A program made the position numbers and the translations under genes. The notes under the pieces were generated by a model, which saw only the letters and a program-made list of their open reading frames with translations, searched no databases and was not told the DNA's origin. Below, piece after piece: positions 45,262 through 54,769 of a DNA stretch of 64,000 nt. The DNA is taken from the NCBI GenBank assembly GCA_029237915.1, contig JAQWHD010000043.1, forward strand, positions 19,483-83,482. Direction: 5' to 3'. Every line of letters begins with the position of its first letter. Position 1 is the first letter of the stretch. The stretch comes from Thalassotalea sp. GTDB lineage: Bacteria > Pseudomonadota > Gammaproteobacteria > Enterobacterales > Alteromonadaceae.

Positions 45262-46797
45262 TTATTTTTTTGATAGTTTTAAGTTTGTGTCGCTTACACC
45301 CTTCACACTATTCAGTCGATTTGGACTAATGGCTAAAGTTGATTTATATGCTGTTAGTGCTCCTGAATAATCGCCATTGAGTAATAGCATATCTGCAAGT
45401 AACTCCCTCGCTGGAATGACCGCTCCTGGTGTTACTGGATTTTTATCAATTGAATCTTCAATATCCGCAGCTTGGCGAAGTTGGGTTAAGGCTTGATTTT
45501 TTTCACCCTTGGCAAAGCTTATCCATGCAATGATAACCTTACGTTGTGCATCAACAAGCTGAGCCCAATAATCAGGGCTAGATACTTTCGTTTTATCATA
45601 TAAATTATTGAGTACTTCCACGTTTTGTTGCGCCAAGCTTAAATCACCACTTCTAGCAGCACCAAGCCCACGAGCAAAGTAGGTAATAGCTTCTACTTGT
45701 GGAAACTTTTTCCACGGAATGTAGTTAGGGTATTCTAACTTTAGTTGACTGGCTTGCTGCCATTGCTTTTGCTCTAGAACAATTCTTGCGGGTATTGCTG
45801 CAAGTGCATATGCTGTAGGGAAAATCGGTTGAATAGGATGGTGAGATTCAAGTTGTTCTAATGCTTGCTTGGCTTTATTACCTTTACCAAGTTGCAAATA
45901 TCCATAAATTAAATAATCCATAGCATGGGCATAATGTAGAGAGGTTGCCTCTTTTGTTGGATATTTTAATGCCGCGTTTGCGGAGCGAATATTCCAACTT
46001 ATAGCATCATTCCACATTCCTAATCGAACAAAAATATGGCTCGGCATATGCAAAGAGTGAGGTACATCAGGTGCTATTTTGTCATAAGATCTAGCTGCAT
46101 CTATCGCAAGTTCAGCTTGAAGCGGATTATCATAGGCATGGATAGTGTAATGAATTGCTCCTGGATGATATGGGGATACTTTTCTAAGTTTCCCTAAAAG
46201 TTCTCCGGCCAATTGATTTTGTTTGAACGTAGGATCGTTTTTAGGTGCCATCACAAGTTGAGATAGTGCGAAAAATGCTGTTGCATCTATGTCATCAGGG
46301 TTTTGTTGGTAGACAAATGATTGAGCTTCAGCCCACTTAGCTGTTCGTTCTTTATTTGTGAGATTTTCCCAGTTTTGATAGTACTGCGCGGCTGCACTGA
46401 TATAACTTTTTTCTCGTTTTGTTGATTGTAGTTGTTGCGCTTTAGTAAGCGCTGAATGACCTCGAACTAAAGCCTCATCTTTAATAGTGTCTGGCCATAA
46501 AGGGTGAAAAAGACTCATAGAATAACCCCAATACATCATGGCGCACTTAGGGGCTTTCTTCTTCCATTGATTAAAGAACATTTCAGCTTGGGCATACATC
46601 ATATGATGAAGTAATCCAACACCAGTATTAATCGCTTTTTGCGCGTCTGCGTTACACGAAGTGGTAAAGTTGACGGTACCTAAATTGCCCAGATCTTTAA
46701 GGACCATATCTTCGTCAGCATGGCCATCATGGGCATAACTGACTAGGCTAAATAAAACCATCGTAATAAAACAGAATGTTTTTAATATGATTTTCAT
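45262..46797 (-). CDS. Secreted TPR-repeat protein of unknown function
   Basis: The 511-residue protein has a signal peptide (cut near SYAHDG) and then helical TPR-type repeats across most of its length (for example QKAINTGVGLLHHMMYAQAE, HIFVRLGMWNDAISWNIRSA, LLLNGDYSGALTAYKSTLAI). A His/Asp-rich stretch (AHDGHADED) follows the signal. Similar proteins are found singly in many marine bacteria. No enzyme motif is seen. It stands alone between its terminator and an empty region. Confidence 0.7.
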   Translation of the reverse strand: MKIILKTFCFITMVLFSLVSYAHDGHADEDMVLKDLGNLGTVNFTTSCNADAQKAINTGVGLLHHMMYAQAEMFFNQWKKKAPKCAMMYWGYSMSLFHPLWPDTIKDEALVRGHSALTKAQQLQSTKREKSYISAAAQYYQNWENLTNKERTAKWAEAQSFVYQQNPDDIDATAFFALSQLVMAPKNDPTFKQNQLAGELLGKLRKVSPYHPGAIHYTIHAYDNPLQAELAIDAARSYDKIAPDVPHSLHMPSHIFVRLGMWNDAISWNIRSANAALKYPTKEATSLHYAHAMDYLIYGYLQLGKGNKAKQALEQLESHHPIQPIFPTAYALAAIPARIVLEQKQWQQASQLKLEYPNYIPWKKFPQVEAITYFARGLGAARSGDLSLAQQNVEVLNNLYDKTKVSSPDYWAQLVDAQRKVIIAWISFAKGEKNQALTQLRQAADIEDSIDKNPVTPGAVIPARELLADMLLLNGDYSGALTAYKSTLAISPNRLNSVKGVSDTNLKLSKK

Positions 46798-47185
46798 AAA
46801 ATTCTCCTTAGATAAGGATAAGTTATTTTGATATTAAATTCATAAATCCGATTTTTAGTAGTGGAAATATAATATTTTTAACTTGGCCAATAATAACTTT
46901 AATTTTAGTAAATAAAATAAAAATAACCACCTACTGTATAGTACTAAATATAGTAAGTGGCTATGTTGTTTGAGTTTGAAGCGGAGGTAATCTATTCACT
47001 TGAATACAGTGAAAATTTATTTACGTATGAATCTTAGAGTGGGCTTTAGCTCAGAGTGTCAGGGGTATTTATGTTTTAAGTAAATAATCATGCGGAATAA
47101 ACATTGAAAATCAAAAAAGGGATCCTAAGGATCCCTGATTACAATTTATACCGAATAAATCTTTTCTTACCCAGTAATCTAGGCG
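46798..47185. other. Intergenic region between the TPR gene and carbonic anhydrase
   Basis: These 388 bases hold no gene. They contain a 13-bp hairpin with two G-T pairs (46927-46939 with 46948-46960, centred on TATAGTACTAAATATA) and the carbonic anhydrase terminator at 47112-47136. Promoters for the TPR gene should lie here; none is obvious. Confidence 0.5.
47112..47136 (-). terminator. Terminator of the carbonic anhydrase gene
   Basis: AGGGATCC, loop TAA and GGATCCCT; on the minus strand TTTTTTGATTTT follows. It is 50 bases past the gene's stop. Confidence 0.9.
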
Positions 47186-47782
47186 TTACGAGCTGGAAAT
47201 GCTTACTTTTAAATCTTTTAAAATACCATCATGTAAATTATAAACAAAACCATGCACAGCAATATTTTGATTTGCAGCCCAAGCATTAATCAATGTCGTT
47301 GTATTAGCAACATTGGCAACTTGCTCAACTACATTTAATTCACATAAGCGGTTGGTTAAGTTATCACCGCTAAGTTGTGCTAACTCATCTTTATGGAATC
47401 TATAAACGTCACTAATATGACGTAACCAGTTATCAATTAAACCATGTTGGTTATCATCAAGTGAAGCAGCAACACCACCACAACCATAATGGCCACAGAC
47501 AATGATGTGTTTAACTTTAAGTATTTCGACAGCGTATTGAATTACCGATAAACAGTTTAAATCGGTATGAATAACTTGGTTGGCAATATTACGGTGTACA
47601 AAAATCTCACCGGGTAACATGCCTAATAATTCATTAGCTGGTACGCGAGAATCGGAACAACCAATCCATAAATATTCTGGAGATTGCTGCTGTGATAATT
47701 TATCAAAAAAATCTGGCTGTTCTTTGGTTATTTTATCGGCCCAAATTTTATTATGTTCAAATAACTGTTTTAGTGTAGGCAT
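47186..47782 (-). CDS. can: Beta-class carbonic anhydrase
   Basis: This zinc enzyme interconverts CO2 and bicarbonate. The 198 residues have the beta-class ligands in WIGCSDSRVPANELLG (Cys42, Asp44) and IIVCGHYGCGGV (His and Cys near 98-101). The length and the absence of a signal peptide fit the cytoplasmic enzyme. It stands alone with its own terminator. The ortholog of E. coli Can is likely but not certain from sequence alone. Confidence 0.95.
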   Translation of the reverse strand: MPTLKQLFEHNKIWADKITKEQPDFFDKLSQQQSPEYLWIGCSDSRVPANELLGMLPGEIFVHRNIANQVIHTDLNCLSVIQYAVEILKVKHIIVCGHYGCGGVAASLDDNQHGLIDNWLRHISDVYRFHKDELAQLSGDNLTNRLCELNVVEQVANVANTTTLINAWAANQNIAVHGFVYNLHDGILKDLKVSISSS

Positions 47783-47910
47783 AAATATTAATCACTTGTT
47801 ATAAAATTTTAGCTATTGTCTGAAAAAGCATTGATCTTGTAAAGAGGTTTTAGTTTATAATCTATAACAATAAATTTTTTATATTTAATTCTACTAAATA
47901 GGTTTTTTAA

Positions 47911-48189
47911 ATGGCCAGTTCAGCACACGCATTACATATACTTGTTAAACACTTGGACAAAGCGGAAGATATTCTTAAGCAATTGGATAAAGGCGCTAAA
48001 TTTCAAACCTTAGCAAAGAAGTACTCAACCTGCCCATCAGGTAAAAAAGGTGGTGACTTAGGGGAATTTAGACAAGGACAAATGGTACCTGCGTTTGATA
48101 AGTTCGTATTTAAAGGTGAAATATTAACACCTACTATCGTTAAAACTAGGTTTGGCTACCATATTGTAAAAACGCTATATCGTACTTAG
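47911..48189 (+). CDS. ppiC: Parvulin-type peptidyl-prolyl isomerase
   Basis: This is a 92-residue single-domain parvulin without a signal peptide, hence cytoplasmic. It shows the family segments [52 protein letters not shown] and [13 protein letters not shown]. Parvulins speed cis-trans isomerisation at proline bonds. It matches E. coli PpiC in length and pattern. Confidence 0.93.
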   Translation: MASSAHALHILVKHLDKAEDILKQLDKGAKFQTLAKKYSTCPSGKKGGDLGEFRQGQMVPAFDKFVFKGEILTPTIVKTRFGYHIVKTLYRT

Positions 48190-48209
48190 TGACCAGAAAG
48201 AATAGTTGC

Positions 48210-48239
48210 AATACCAATTTAATTAATCAAATTGGTATT
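48210..48239. repeat. Dispersed palindromic element AATACCAATTT...AAATTGGTATT (copy 3)
   Basis: Two perfect 11-base arms flank AATTAATC. This is the most complete of three similar elements in the window. It sits between two convergent genes. Confidence 0.75.
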
Positions 48240-48246
48240 ACCTCAC

Positions 48247-49299
48247 TTATTCACTACCTTGTTTATGTGAAGTTTCTCTTAATCTTTGTCTATATTTAGC
48301 TTTTGCTAATTTTTGCATGTCGGCAACCTTATCACTTTCATCGACAATTTCTTGCCCTAAAAATGTTTCAATCGCATCTTCTAAAGTGACAATACCAGCA
48401 GTTTGCCCAAACTGATCTTCGACTAAAAAAATGTGTTCACTGCGCTTTATAAATAAATCCAATAAGTTTAATACAGGAAAACTTTCGGAAATTCGAAACA
48501 CAGGGCTAGCAATATCTTTTAAGCTAGCATCACCATTGCCTTTTCGCTCATGCTGATAGAGGTTGTTTTTTATTATTACACCAGTAATGTTGTCGATGCT
48601 GCCTTTGTAAATAGGTATACGAGTAAAGTTCTCGGTTTGCTCGGCGTTTAGCGCATCGACTATTTTCATGTTTTCATCGAAGGCATGAACCACACTTCTT
48701 GGGGTGAGAATATCTTTAGTAGCTGCATCACGCATCTTTAAGATGTTTTCAACCAACTCATTTTCTTGGCTAACGATGGCGCCATCTTTATAGCTTAGTG
48801 AAGCAACTGCTAGCACTTCTTCTCTTGATGTTTCATTGCTGTGTTTTGATGAAAACAGTTTGGTTAAATGAGTTGATAGCCACACTAATGGATAGACCAA
48901 CTTAACTAGAATACGAATAATATAAGCGCAAGGAATGGCAAGGCTACGCCAAAATGTCGCACCTATGGTTTTTGGAATGATTTCAGATAAATATAAAATG
49001 GCGAGAGTTAATAAAAAGGCAATTAATGTTTCCCATTTTTCGCCAAATACTCGAATAGCCTGTGCACCAACGCCAGCGGCCCCCATGGTATGAGCAAAAG
49101 TGTTTAATATTAGAATACTGGCAATTGACTGGTCTAGATTACCTTTTACATGACTAAGAACCTTGCCGCCGCCACTATTACCGCTTCTGTTTACTTGCGC
49201 AATGTAACTAGGCGTGATTGATAACAGCACAGCTTCTAATATTGAACATAAAAAAGATACCCCAATGGCAATGCTCAAATAAACAATTAATAACGTCAT
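48247..49299 (-). CDS. CNNM-domain (DUF21) membrane protein with CBS pair
   Basis: The 350-residue protein has an N-terminal DUF21/CNNM transmembrane domain (about 1-175, four helices) and a CBS pair (about 190-320: TPRSVVHAFDENMKIVDALN, FLVEDQFGQTAGIVTLEDAI). It lacks the C-terminal CorC/HlyC domain of longer relatives. CNNM proteins are linked to Mg2+ or Co2+ export. The ion here is not known. It is followed by no gene on the same strand until the window's plus-strand parvulin. Confidence 0.85.
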   Translation of the reverse strand: MTLLIVYLSIAIGVSFLCSILEAVLLSITPSYIAQVNRSGNSGGGKVLSHVKGNLDQSIASILILNTFAHTMGAAGVGAQAIRVFGEKWETLIAFLLTLAILYLSEIIPKTIGATFWRSLAIPCAYIIRILVKLVYPLVWLSTHLTKLFSSKHSNETSREEVLAVASLSYKDGAIVSQENELVENILKMRDAATKDILTPRSVVHAFDENMKIVDALNAEQTENFTRIPIYKGSIDNITGVIIKNNLYQHERKGNGDASLKDIASPVFRISESFPVLNLLDLFIKRSEHIFLVEDQFGQTAGIVTLEDAIETFLGQEIVDESDKVADMQKLAKAKYRQRLRETSHKQGSE

Positions 49300-49440
49300 G
49301 TAATGGAAGTCTTCCTTTGATGAATAAATAACCTTATAACTACAGTGTAATCAATATCTAATTAAAATGTTATAAATCAATTTAATAACATAATAATTAG
49401 GTCTTTAAACAATATAAGCTGCAAATCATATTTTGCGGTT

Positions 49441-49599
49441 CTACTTATCTTCTTGCTCTAATTCTTTGTTGTGTTGCTTTATTTTTTCAAGTTGCTCTGG
49501 GGTTAAATTAAACTTTCGTGCACTTTTATAAAGCATATATATACCGCTAATGATAAACAGTAAAATAAATATAATTAATAACCAAATAGACAGCGACAT
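49441..49599 (-). CDS. Small single-helix membrane protein (DUF2897-like)
   Basis: A 52-residue frame reads MSLSIWLLIIFILLFIISGI, a membrane helix, followed by a charged tail (KSARKFNLTPEQLEKIKQHN, ending ELEQEDK). This is the layout of the small DUF2897 family in Alteromonadales. It lies 31 bases after the trp terminator on the same strand. Its coding-like composition and tail make it likely real. Confidence 0.65.
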   Translation of the reverse strand: MSLSIWLLIIFILLFIISGIYMLYKSARKFNLTPEQLEKIKQHNKELEQEDK

Positions 49600-49629
49600 T
49601 GCATTCTCAGTTTTTGTCGAGATTAAAAT

Positions 49630-49656
49630 AAAAAAGGAATGCTGAGCATTCCTTTT
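49630..49656 (-). terminator. Terminator at the end of the trp operon
   Basis: AAAGGAATGC, loop TGA and GCATTCCTTT; on the minus strand the stem runs into TTTTTT. It lies 25 bases after the trpA stop. Confidence 0.93.
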
Positions 49657-49680
49657 GTTGTATTAATATTATTGTAGCGC

Positions 49681-50505
49681 TTAAGTTGCGGCTTTCATAG
49701 CTCGAACAAAATCCGCTAATTCAACAAGCATCTGTTGGTTATTATCAAGATTGTTTTCAATAATTTTAACTACAGCACTACCACTAATAGCACCTTTAGC
49801 GCCGTTGGCAATTGCTTCTTTTACATGCTGCGGCGTTGAAATACCAAAACCTAATACGGGTGCTGGTGCATTGTATTGATTAAGTGAATCAATTAGCTCT
49901 TTACCAGGCATGTTAGCAACAACTTCGGTACCGGTAACACCGGCACGGCTTAATACGTAGGTGTAACCTTCGCCAAGAGTTGCAACTTTTTGCAAGGTTG
50001 CATTTGAAGCGTTTGGCGGCGCAATAAAGATAGGAGCAATACTATGTTTAATTGCTGCTTCTCTAAAGTGTTTACCTTCACGAATTGGCACATCGGCAAT
50101 TAATACTGAATCAACGCCAGCAGCGCTCATATCTCGGTAGAAAGTCTCTATGCCGCGAGCAAAGACTAAATTTGCGTAAAGCAATAAACCAATAGGAATA
50201 TTGGCATTATATTCACGTACTTTTTTGATGATCTCAATACAAACATCAGTATTGATATTTGCAGCTAATGCACGCTGTGCGGCAAATTGAATGGTTAAAC
50301 CATCAGCGCTTGGATCTGAAAATGGAATACCAAGCTCTAATGCATCAGCGCCATTATCGATTAAGGTTTTAATTATCTCGAATGATTGCTCAGCATTAGG
50401 GTCGCCAATGGTTACAAACGGAATAAAAGCCCCTTGCTGTTTCATTTCTAAATTGGCAAAGCTTTGCTCATAGCGATTGGCACTAGCCGAGTTTAATTGT
50501 GTCAT
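49681..50505 (-). CDS. trpA: Tryptophan synthase alpha subunit
   Basis: TrpA splits indole-3-glycerol phosphate into indole and glyceraldehyde 3-phosphate. The 274 residues contain the catalytic Glu in [15 protein letters not shown], the Asp in [15 protein letters not shown] and the phosphate-binding [13 protein letters not shown]. Its ATG overlaps the trpB stop by one base, so the two are coupled, and a terminator ends the operon. Confidence 0.98.
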   Translation of the reverse strand: MTQLNSASANRYEQSFANLEMKQQGAFIPFVTIGDPNAEQSFEIIKTLIDNGADALELGIPFSDPSADGLTIQFAAQRALAANINTDVCIEIIKKVREYNANIPIGLLLYANLVFARGIETFYRDMSAAGVDSVLIADVPIREGKHFREAAIKHSIAPIFIAPPNASNATLQKVATLGEGYTYVLSRAGVTGTEVVANMPGKELIDSLNQYNAPAPVLGFGISTPQHVKEAIANGAKGAISGSAVVKIIENNLDNNQQMLVELADFVRAMKAAT

Positions 50506-51716
50506 TATTTGTTCTCCCGGTAGTTTTCGCCATTTAATATACTGTGTACATGAGTTAAGTCTTTATCGCCACGTCCAGATAAGTTAACTAAAATCACCGT
50601 TTCTTCGGTTGCTGCTTCTGCCATTTTCATCGCTTGTGCTAGTGCATGTGATGATTCAAGGGCAGGAATGATACCTTCAGCGCGAGATAATGCTTGGAAT
50701 GCTGCAATGGCTTCATCATCATTAATAGGCACGTAGGTAGCACGGCCACTATCTTTTAATAACGAATGCTGCGGGCCAACACCTGGGTAATCAAGACCTG
50801 CAGATACTGAATACGATTCTTCAATTTGCCCGTACTTATCTTGCATAATGTAAGTATAAGCACCATGGAGCATACCTTTTGTCCCAGCAACTAATGTAGC
50901 GCCATGACGATCGGTTTCAATACCTTTACCACCGGCTTCAACACCGATTAATTTTACATCTGTTTCTTCAATAAAGTCATGGAACATACCAATTGCATTT
51001 GAACCACCACCAACACAGGCGATAACATAATCAGGTAAGCTACCTTGCTCATCTAAAATTTGTTGTTTGGCTTCGATGCCGATCATTTTTTGAAATTCAC
51101 GTACTATGGTAGGGAACGGGTGAGGACCCGCAGCAGTACCTAACAAGTAATGGGCATTTTCATAGTTTGCTGACCAATCTCGTAGAGCTTCATTAACGGC
51201 ATCTTTTAATGTGCCAGAGCCTGCCGTTACCGGAATAACTTCGGCGCCCATCAATTCCATACGAAATACATTTGGTTGCTGGCGTTCACAATCCACTTGA
51301 CCCATATAAACTTTACATTTTAAACCTAACAATGCGCAGGCGAGCGCTGTAGCTACACCATGTTGGCCAGCACCTGTTTCTGCAATAATTTCTGTTTTGC
51401 CCATTTTTTTGGCAAGTAAAGCTTGGCCAAGTACTTGGTTGGTTTTATGAGCGCCGCCGTGCAGTAAATCTTCACGCTTTAAATAAATTTTAGCTAATGG
51501 GTTTTTTACTAAGTTACGACATAGTGTTAGCGGCGTAGGGCGGCCAGCATAAGAGGTTAGTAACTTATCAAATTCAGCTTGAAATGCCGCGTCTGTTTGC
51601 GAGTCGATAAAAGCGGCTTCTAGCTGCTCTAATGCAGGAACTAAAAGCTCGCTTACATACATGCCACCAAAGTCGCCAAAGTATGGGCTAATATTTTTTG
51701 AGGTATCTTGAGTCAT
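50505..51716 (-). CDS. trpB: Tryptophan synthase beta subunit
   Basis: TrpB joins indole and serine with PLP. The 403 residues contain the Schiff-base lysine in [12 protein letters not shown] (about 86), the substrate segment [12 protein letters not shown] and the phosphate loop [10 protein letters not shown]. It lies 40 bases downstream of trpCF and overlaps trpA by one base. Confidence 0.98.
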   Translation of the reverse strand: MTQDTSKNISPYFGDFGGMYVSELLVPALEQLEAAFIDSQTDAAFQAEFDKLLTSYAGRPTPLTLCRNLVKNPLAKIYLKREDLLHGGAHKTNQVLGQALLAKKMGKTEIIAETGAGQHGVATALACALLGLKCKVYMGQVDCERQQPNVFRMELMGAEVIPVTAGSGTLKDAVNEALRDWSANYENAHYLLGTAAGPHPFPTIVREFQKMIGIEAKQQILDEQGSLPDYVIACVGGGSNAIGMFHDFIEETDVKLIGVEAGGKGIETDRHGATLVAGTKGMLHGAYTYIMQDKYGQIEESYSVSAGLDYPGVGPQHSLLKDSGRATYVPINDDEAIAAFQALSRAEGIIPALESSHALAQAMKMAEAATEETVILVNLSGRGDKDLTHVHSILNGENYRENK

Positions 51717-51756
51717 TTATCTACCTTTGCTCAGTGAGTCTTAATTAATCTTGAAA

Positions 51757-53148
51757 TTAATAATTTCGTAGCAAGCTAAAGGCTTGCTCGAGTTTTGTTT
51801 TATCTTTAATGCCCGGTGATACTTCAATACCAGAGTTTAAATCTAGGCCACTGATATCACTGTCGTTCATTAATCTAATTGCGTCTGCTAAGTTATCAGC
51901 GTTTAAACCACCGGCTAACATAGTCTTGGATAAGTCTTGCTCGCAATTGGCTAACAGTTGCCAATTAAACGCTTCGCCACTGCCACCTTGCTTACTGTCG
52001 AGTAAATACTTATCTGCGCCTAAATTTAATGGTGCTATATCATCTTTAACGCTAATGGCTTTGACGATAACGCAGCTAGCATTTAACTGGGCACGTAATT
52101 CATTTATGTAATCACTACTCTCTGAGCCGTGCAGTTGCACTGCGCTTAAGTTAAGTTGATTCGCTGTTGCTGCAACTTTGTCTATGCTCTCATTCACAAA
52201 TACACCAACATAATTGATGCTTGCTGCTACCGATGCGTTTACTTGTGCAATTATACTTTGTGCTTGCTCTACTGAAATGCATCGAGGTGATTTCTCAGTA
52301 AAGATTAAACCAGCAAAAGCAGCGCCCGCGTTAATTGTATTTACTACATCGTCGGCGTTAGTTAAACCACATACTTTATGGCCACCAAAAACTACTTGTC
52401 GACAAGCTAAGTCGATATCGTCTTCAGACATAATTGAACTACCCACTAAAAAGCCATTTACTGCAGGGGCAAGTTCTCGAACTTGTTTATTCGTGTATAT
52501 GCCTGATTCAGAAATGATTAATCTGTCGTCAGGGATCATTGGCGCCAATTCAAATGTACGAGTTAAGTCGGTAGAAAGATCACGTAAGTTGCGATTATTT
52601 ATGCCAATTAATTTTGCGTCTAAATCGATGGCTCGCACGGTTTCTTCAACGTTAGATACTTCCGTTAAAATCGCCATGTTGTAGCTATTGGCAACTTTGG
52701 CAAGCTCAAGGTATTCTTCATCGGATAATACGCTAAGCATCAATAAAATAGCATCTGCGCCGTAATGTCGTCCTAAGTGGATTTGGTAGCTATCGACAAA
52801 AAAATCTTTATTCAAAACCGGACAATCGACATTTTCAGACACCGCTTTTAGGTAATCATGATTGCCTTGGAAGTATTTAGCATCGGTTAATACTGAAATT
52901 GCGCTAGCGTATTTATTGTAAACTGAGCTGATCTCAAGCACATCAAAAACTGGGCGAATTAAGCCTTTTGACGGAGAGGCTTTTTTACATTCAAAAATAA
53001 AGCCGGCGTTATCTTTAGCAAGTGCGGCATACATGTCTTTATTGGTTGGTTTTAAATTATTTATAAAACTTGCCAGTGGTATGCTTTGCTTTAACTGTTC
53101 AACTTCGATGCGTTTATCCGCAACAATTTTCTCTAATATATTAGCCAT
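51757..53148 (-). CDS. trpCF: Fused indole-3-glycerol phosphate synthase / phosphoribosylanthranilate isomerase
   Basis: The 463-residue bifunctional enzyme carries the TrpC barrel (residues about 1-255: FIFECKKASPSKGLIRPVFD, LISESGIYTNKQVRELAP) and the TrpF barrel (about 258-463: HKVCGLTNADDVVNTINAG, GLDLNSGIEVSPGIKD). This fusion is typical of gammaproteobacteria. Its start overlaps the trpD stop by eight bases. Confidence 0.98.
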   Translation of the reverse strand: MANILEKIVADKRIEVEQLKQSIPLASFINNLKPTNKDMYAALAKDNAGFIFECKKASPSKGLIRPVFDVLEISSVYNKYASAISVLTDAKYFQGNHDYLKAVSENVDCPVLNKDFFVDSYQIHLGRHYGADAILLMLSVLSDEEYLELAKVANSYNMAILTEVSNVEETVRAIDLDAKLIGINNRNLRDLSTDLTRTFELAPMIPDDRLIISESGIYTNKQVRELAPAVNGFLVGSSIMSEDDIDLACRQVVFGGHKVCGLTNADDVVNTINAGAAFAGLIFTEKSPRCISVEQAQSIIAQVNASVAASINYVGVFVNESIDKVAATANQLNLSAVQLHGSESSDYINELRAQLNASCVIVKAISVKDDIAPLNLGADKYLLDSKQGGSGEAFNWQLLANCEQDLSKTMLAGGLNADNLADAIRLMNDSDISGLDLNSGIEVSPGIKDKTKLEQAFSLLRNY

Positions 53149-54154
53149 TACTTACCTCAACCATTTTGGCCAATGTTTTAGCTGCTTGGCCAGAAGCTAA
53201 AACTTGTTTTACTTTGTCGCTTGCGTCTCTTAAGTTACTTGCTACACCGCTTAGATATAATAATGCTGCGGTATTAATAATCACTGCATCTTTATGAGCT
53301 TGTTGACCTTGGCCTTGTAAAATAGCCATAGAGTAACCGGCATTTTCAGAAGGCTCTCCGCCTTTGATACTTTCTAGTGTATGAGTTTCTAAACCAAAGT
53401 CGGCAGGAATAACGTCACGTTTTGTTAAAGTATCGCCGTCAATTTCGACAATTTGAGTTTCGCCGTGCACAGCAACTTCATCTAAGCCACTACCATGTAC
53501 AACCCACGCGCGTTTTACCCCGGTAAGTTGTAGAGCTTTTGCCATTGGCATTAATAGTTCAGGAGTGTAAACACCTAACAACATAACTGAGGGTTTAGCT
53601 GGGTTTACTAATGGCCCTAAAATATTGAATAAAGTGCGTACCCCTAGGGCTTGTCGCACAGGTGCTGCATGGCGAAAACCACTATGATACTTAGGAGCAA
53701 ATAAGAAACATAAACCGCTTTGGCTGATACACTCTGCTGCAGTTTCAGGTTCCATAGTTAAGTTAACACCAAAGGCTTCTAATAAATCGGCTGAGCCAGA
53801 TTTACTGGAAACACTACGATTACCGTGTTTTGCTACATTCAAGCCACAAGCGGCAGCTACAATCGCTGCTGTGGTTGAAATGTTGATGGTATTTGCACCA
53901 TCGCCGCCAGTACCAACACAATCAACTAATGGGCCGTCGATTTCAGGAAATCCTGTTGCTGCATTACGAATAGCAAGCGCCGCTCCAGCTATTTCTTGTG
54001 GAGTCTCGCCTTTAATTTTTAATGCGGTTAATACGGCTGCCATTAACGCCGGTTCTACTTCACCTTGTACAACTTGGGTAAAAAATTCATTGGCATCAAT
54101 AGGGCTTAGATCATGCCCAGCAATTAATTGTTCAAGTATCTTACTCATCGGCAT
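53141..54154 (-). CDS. trpD: Anthranilate phosphoribosyltransferase
   Basis: TrpD transfers the phosphoribosyl group to anthranilate. The 337 residues contain VDCVGTGGDGANTINISTTA (about 79), KHGNRSVSSKSGSADLLE and the family segment HSGFRHAAPVRQALGVRT. It is a separate gene, not fused to trpG. It overlaps trpG by 14 bases; a start at MSKILEQ (54148) would reduce the overlap. Confidence 0.98.
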   Translation of the reverse strand: MPMSKILEQLIAGHDLSPIDANEFFTQVVQGEVEPALMAAVLTALKIKGETPQEIAGAALAIRNAATGFPEIDGPLVDCVGTGGDGANTINISTTAAIVAAACGLNVAKHGNRSVSSKSGSADLLEAFGVNLTMEPETAAECISQSGLCFLFAPKYHSGFRHAAPVRQALGVRTLFNILGPLVNPAKPSVMLLGVYTPELLMPMAKALQLTGVKRAWVVHGSGLDEVAVHGETQIVEIDGDTLTKRDVIPADFGLETHTLESIKGGEPSENAGYSMAILQGQGQQAHKDAVIINTAALLYLSGVASNLRDASDKVKQVLASGQAAKTLAKMVEVSNG

Positions 54155-54767
54155 TTCCTTGTGATTCTATATCTTGTAGAAGGTAAGCAAAACTTTGCTT
54201 TAATAATTGGCTACCTTTTGATGTTAGTAACGATTCTGGATGAAATTGAAAACCTAAGGTTTTATCTTTTACATTTGCTACTGCCATAGGTAAATCATTG
54301 TAGTAGGCCAGTAACTCTAAGCCTTTAGGCATTATAGTAGCAACCAGAGAATGATAACGAGCAACGGGTAATGGCGATGGTAAATTGGCGAATGGCCCAA
54401 CTCCGTTATGATTTATTAGCGAAGCTTTACCGTGGACAATTTCCCCGGCTCTATCAACTTTACCGCCGTAGTGCTCAACCAAAGCTTGATGGCCTAAACA
54501 AATACCTAGGATAGGATATTTACCGACAGCTAAATCGATTAAATTCATTAGACAGCCCGCACTTTTTGGATCGCCTGGACCGGGTGATAACACTAAAATA
54601 ACTGGGGCTGTTTCAGCTGCCATTTTATCAATAATAAATTCCGCAGATACGGTATTACGGTAAATGATAGGTTCAAAGCCTAAGGTTTTAAATTCATCTA
54701 CTAAGTTGTAAGTAAAAGAATCTAAGTTATCTAACATATATAATTTTGTTTTCATTTTAGACTCCAT
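54141..54767 (-). CDS. trpG: Anthranilate synthase glutamine amidotransferase subunit
   Basis: TrpG supplies ammonia from glutamine to TrpE. The 208 residues contain LLDNLDSFTYN-like LDNLDSFTYNLVD, the nucleophile in GICLGHQALVEHYGG and the His/Glu pair in FQFHPESLLT. The second in-frame start (MKTKLYML, 54755) is equally good. trpE ends two bases before. Confidence 0.97.
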   Translation of the reverse strand: MESKMKTKLYMLDNLDSFTYNLVDEFKTLGFEPIIYRNTVSAEFIIDKMAAETAPVILVLSPGPGDPKSAGCLMNLIDLAVGKYPILGICLGHQALVEHYGGKVDRAGEIVHGKASLINHNGVGPFANLPSPLPVARYHSLVATIMPKGLELLAYYNDLPMAVANVKDKTLGFQFHPESLLTSKGSQLLKQSFAYLLQDIESQGNADE

Positions 54768-54769
54768 GG

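Noticed and set aside
45188..45370. 60-residue plus-strand frame after the DUF5916 gene
   Set aside because: It overlaps the terminator and the antisense end of the TPR gene and has no family features.
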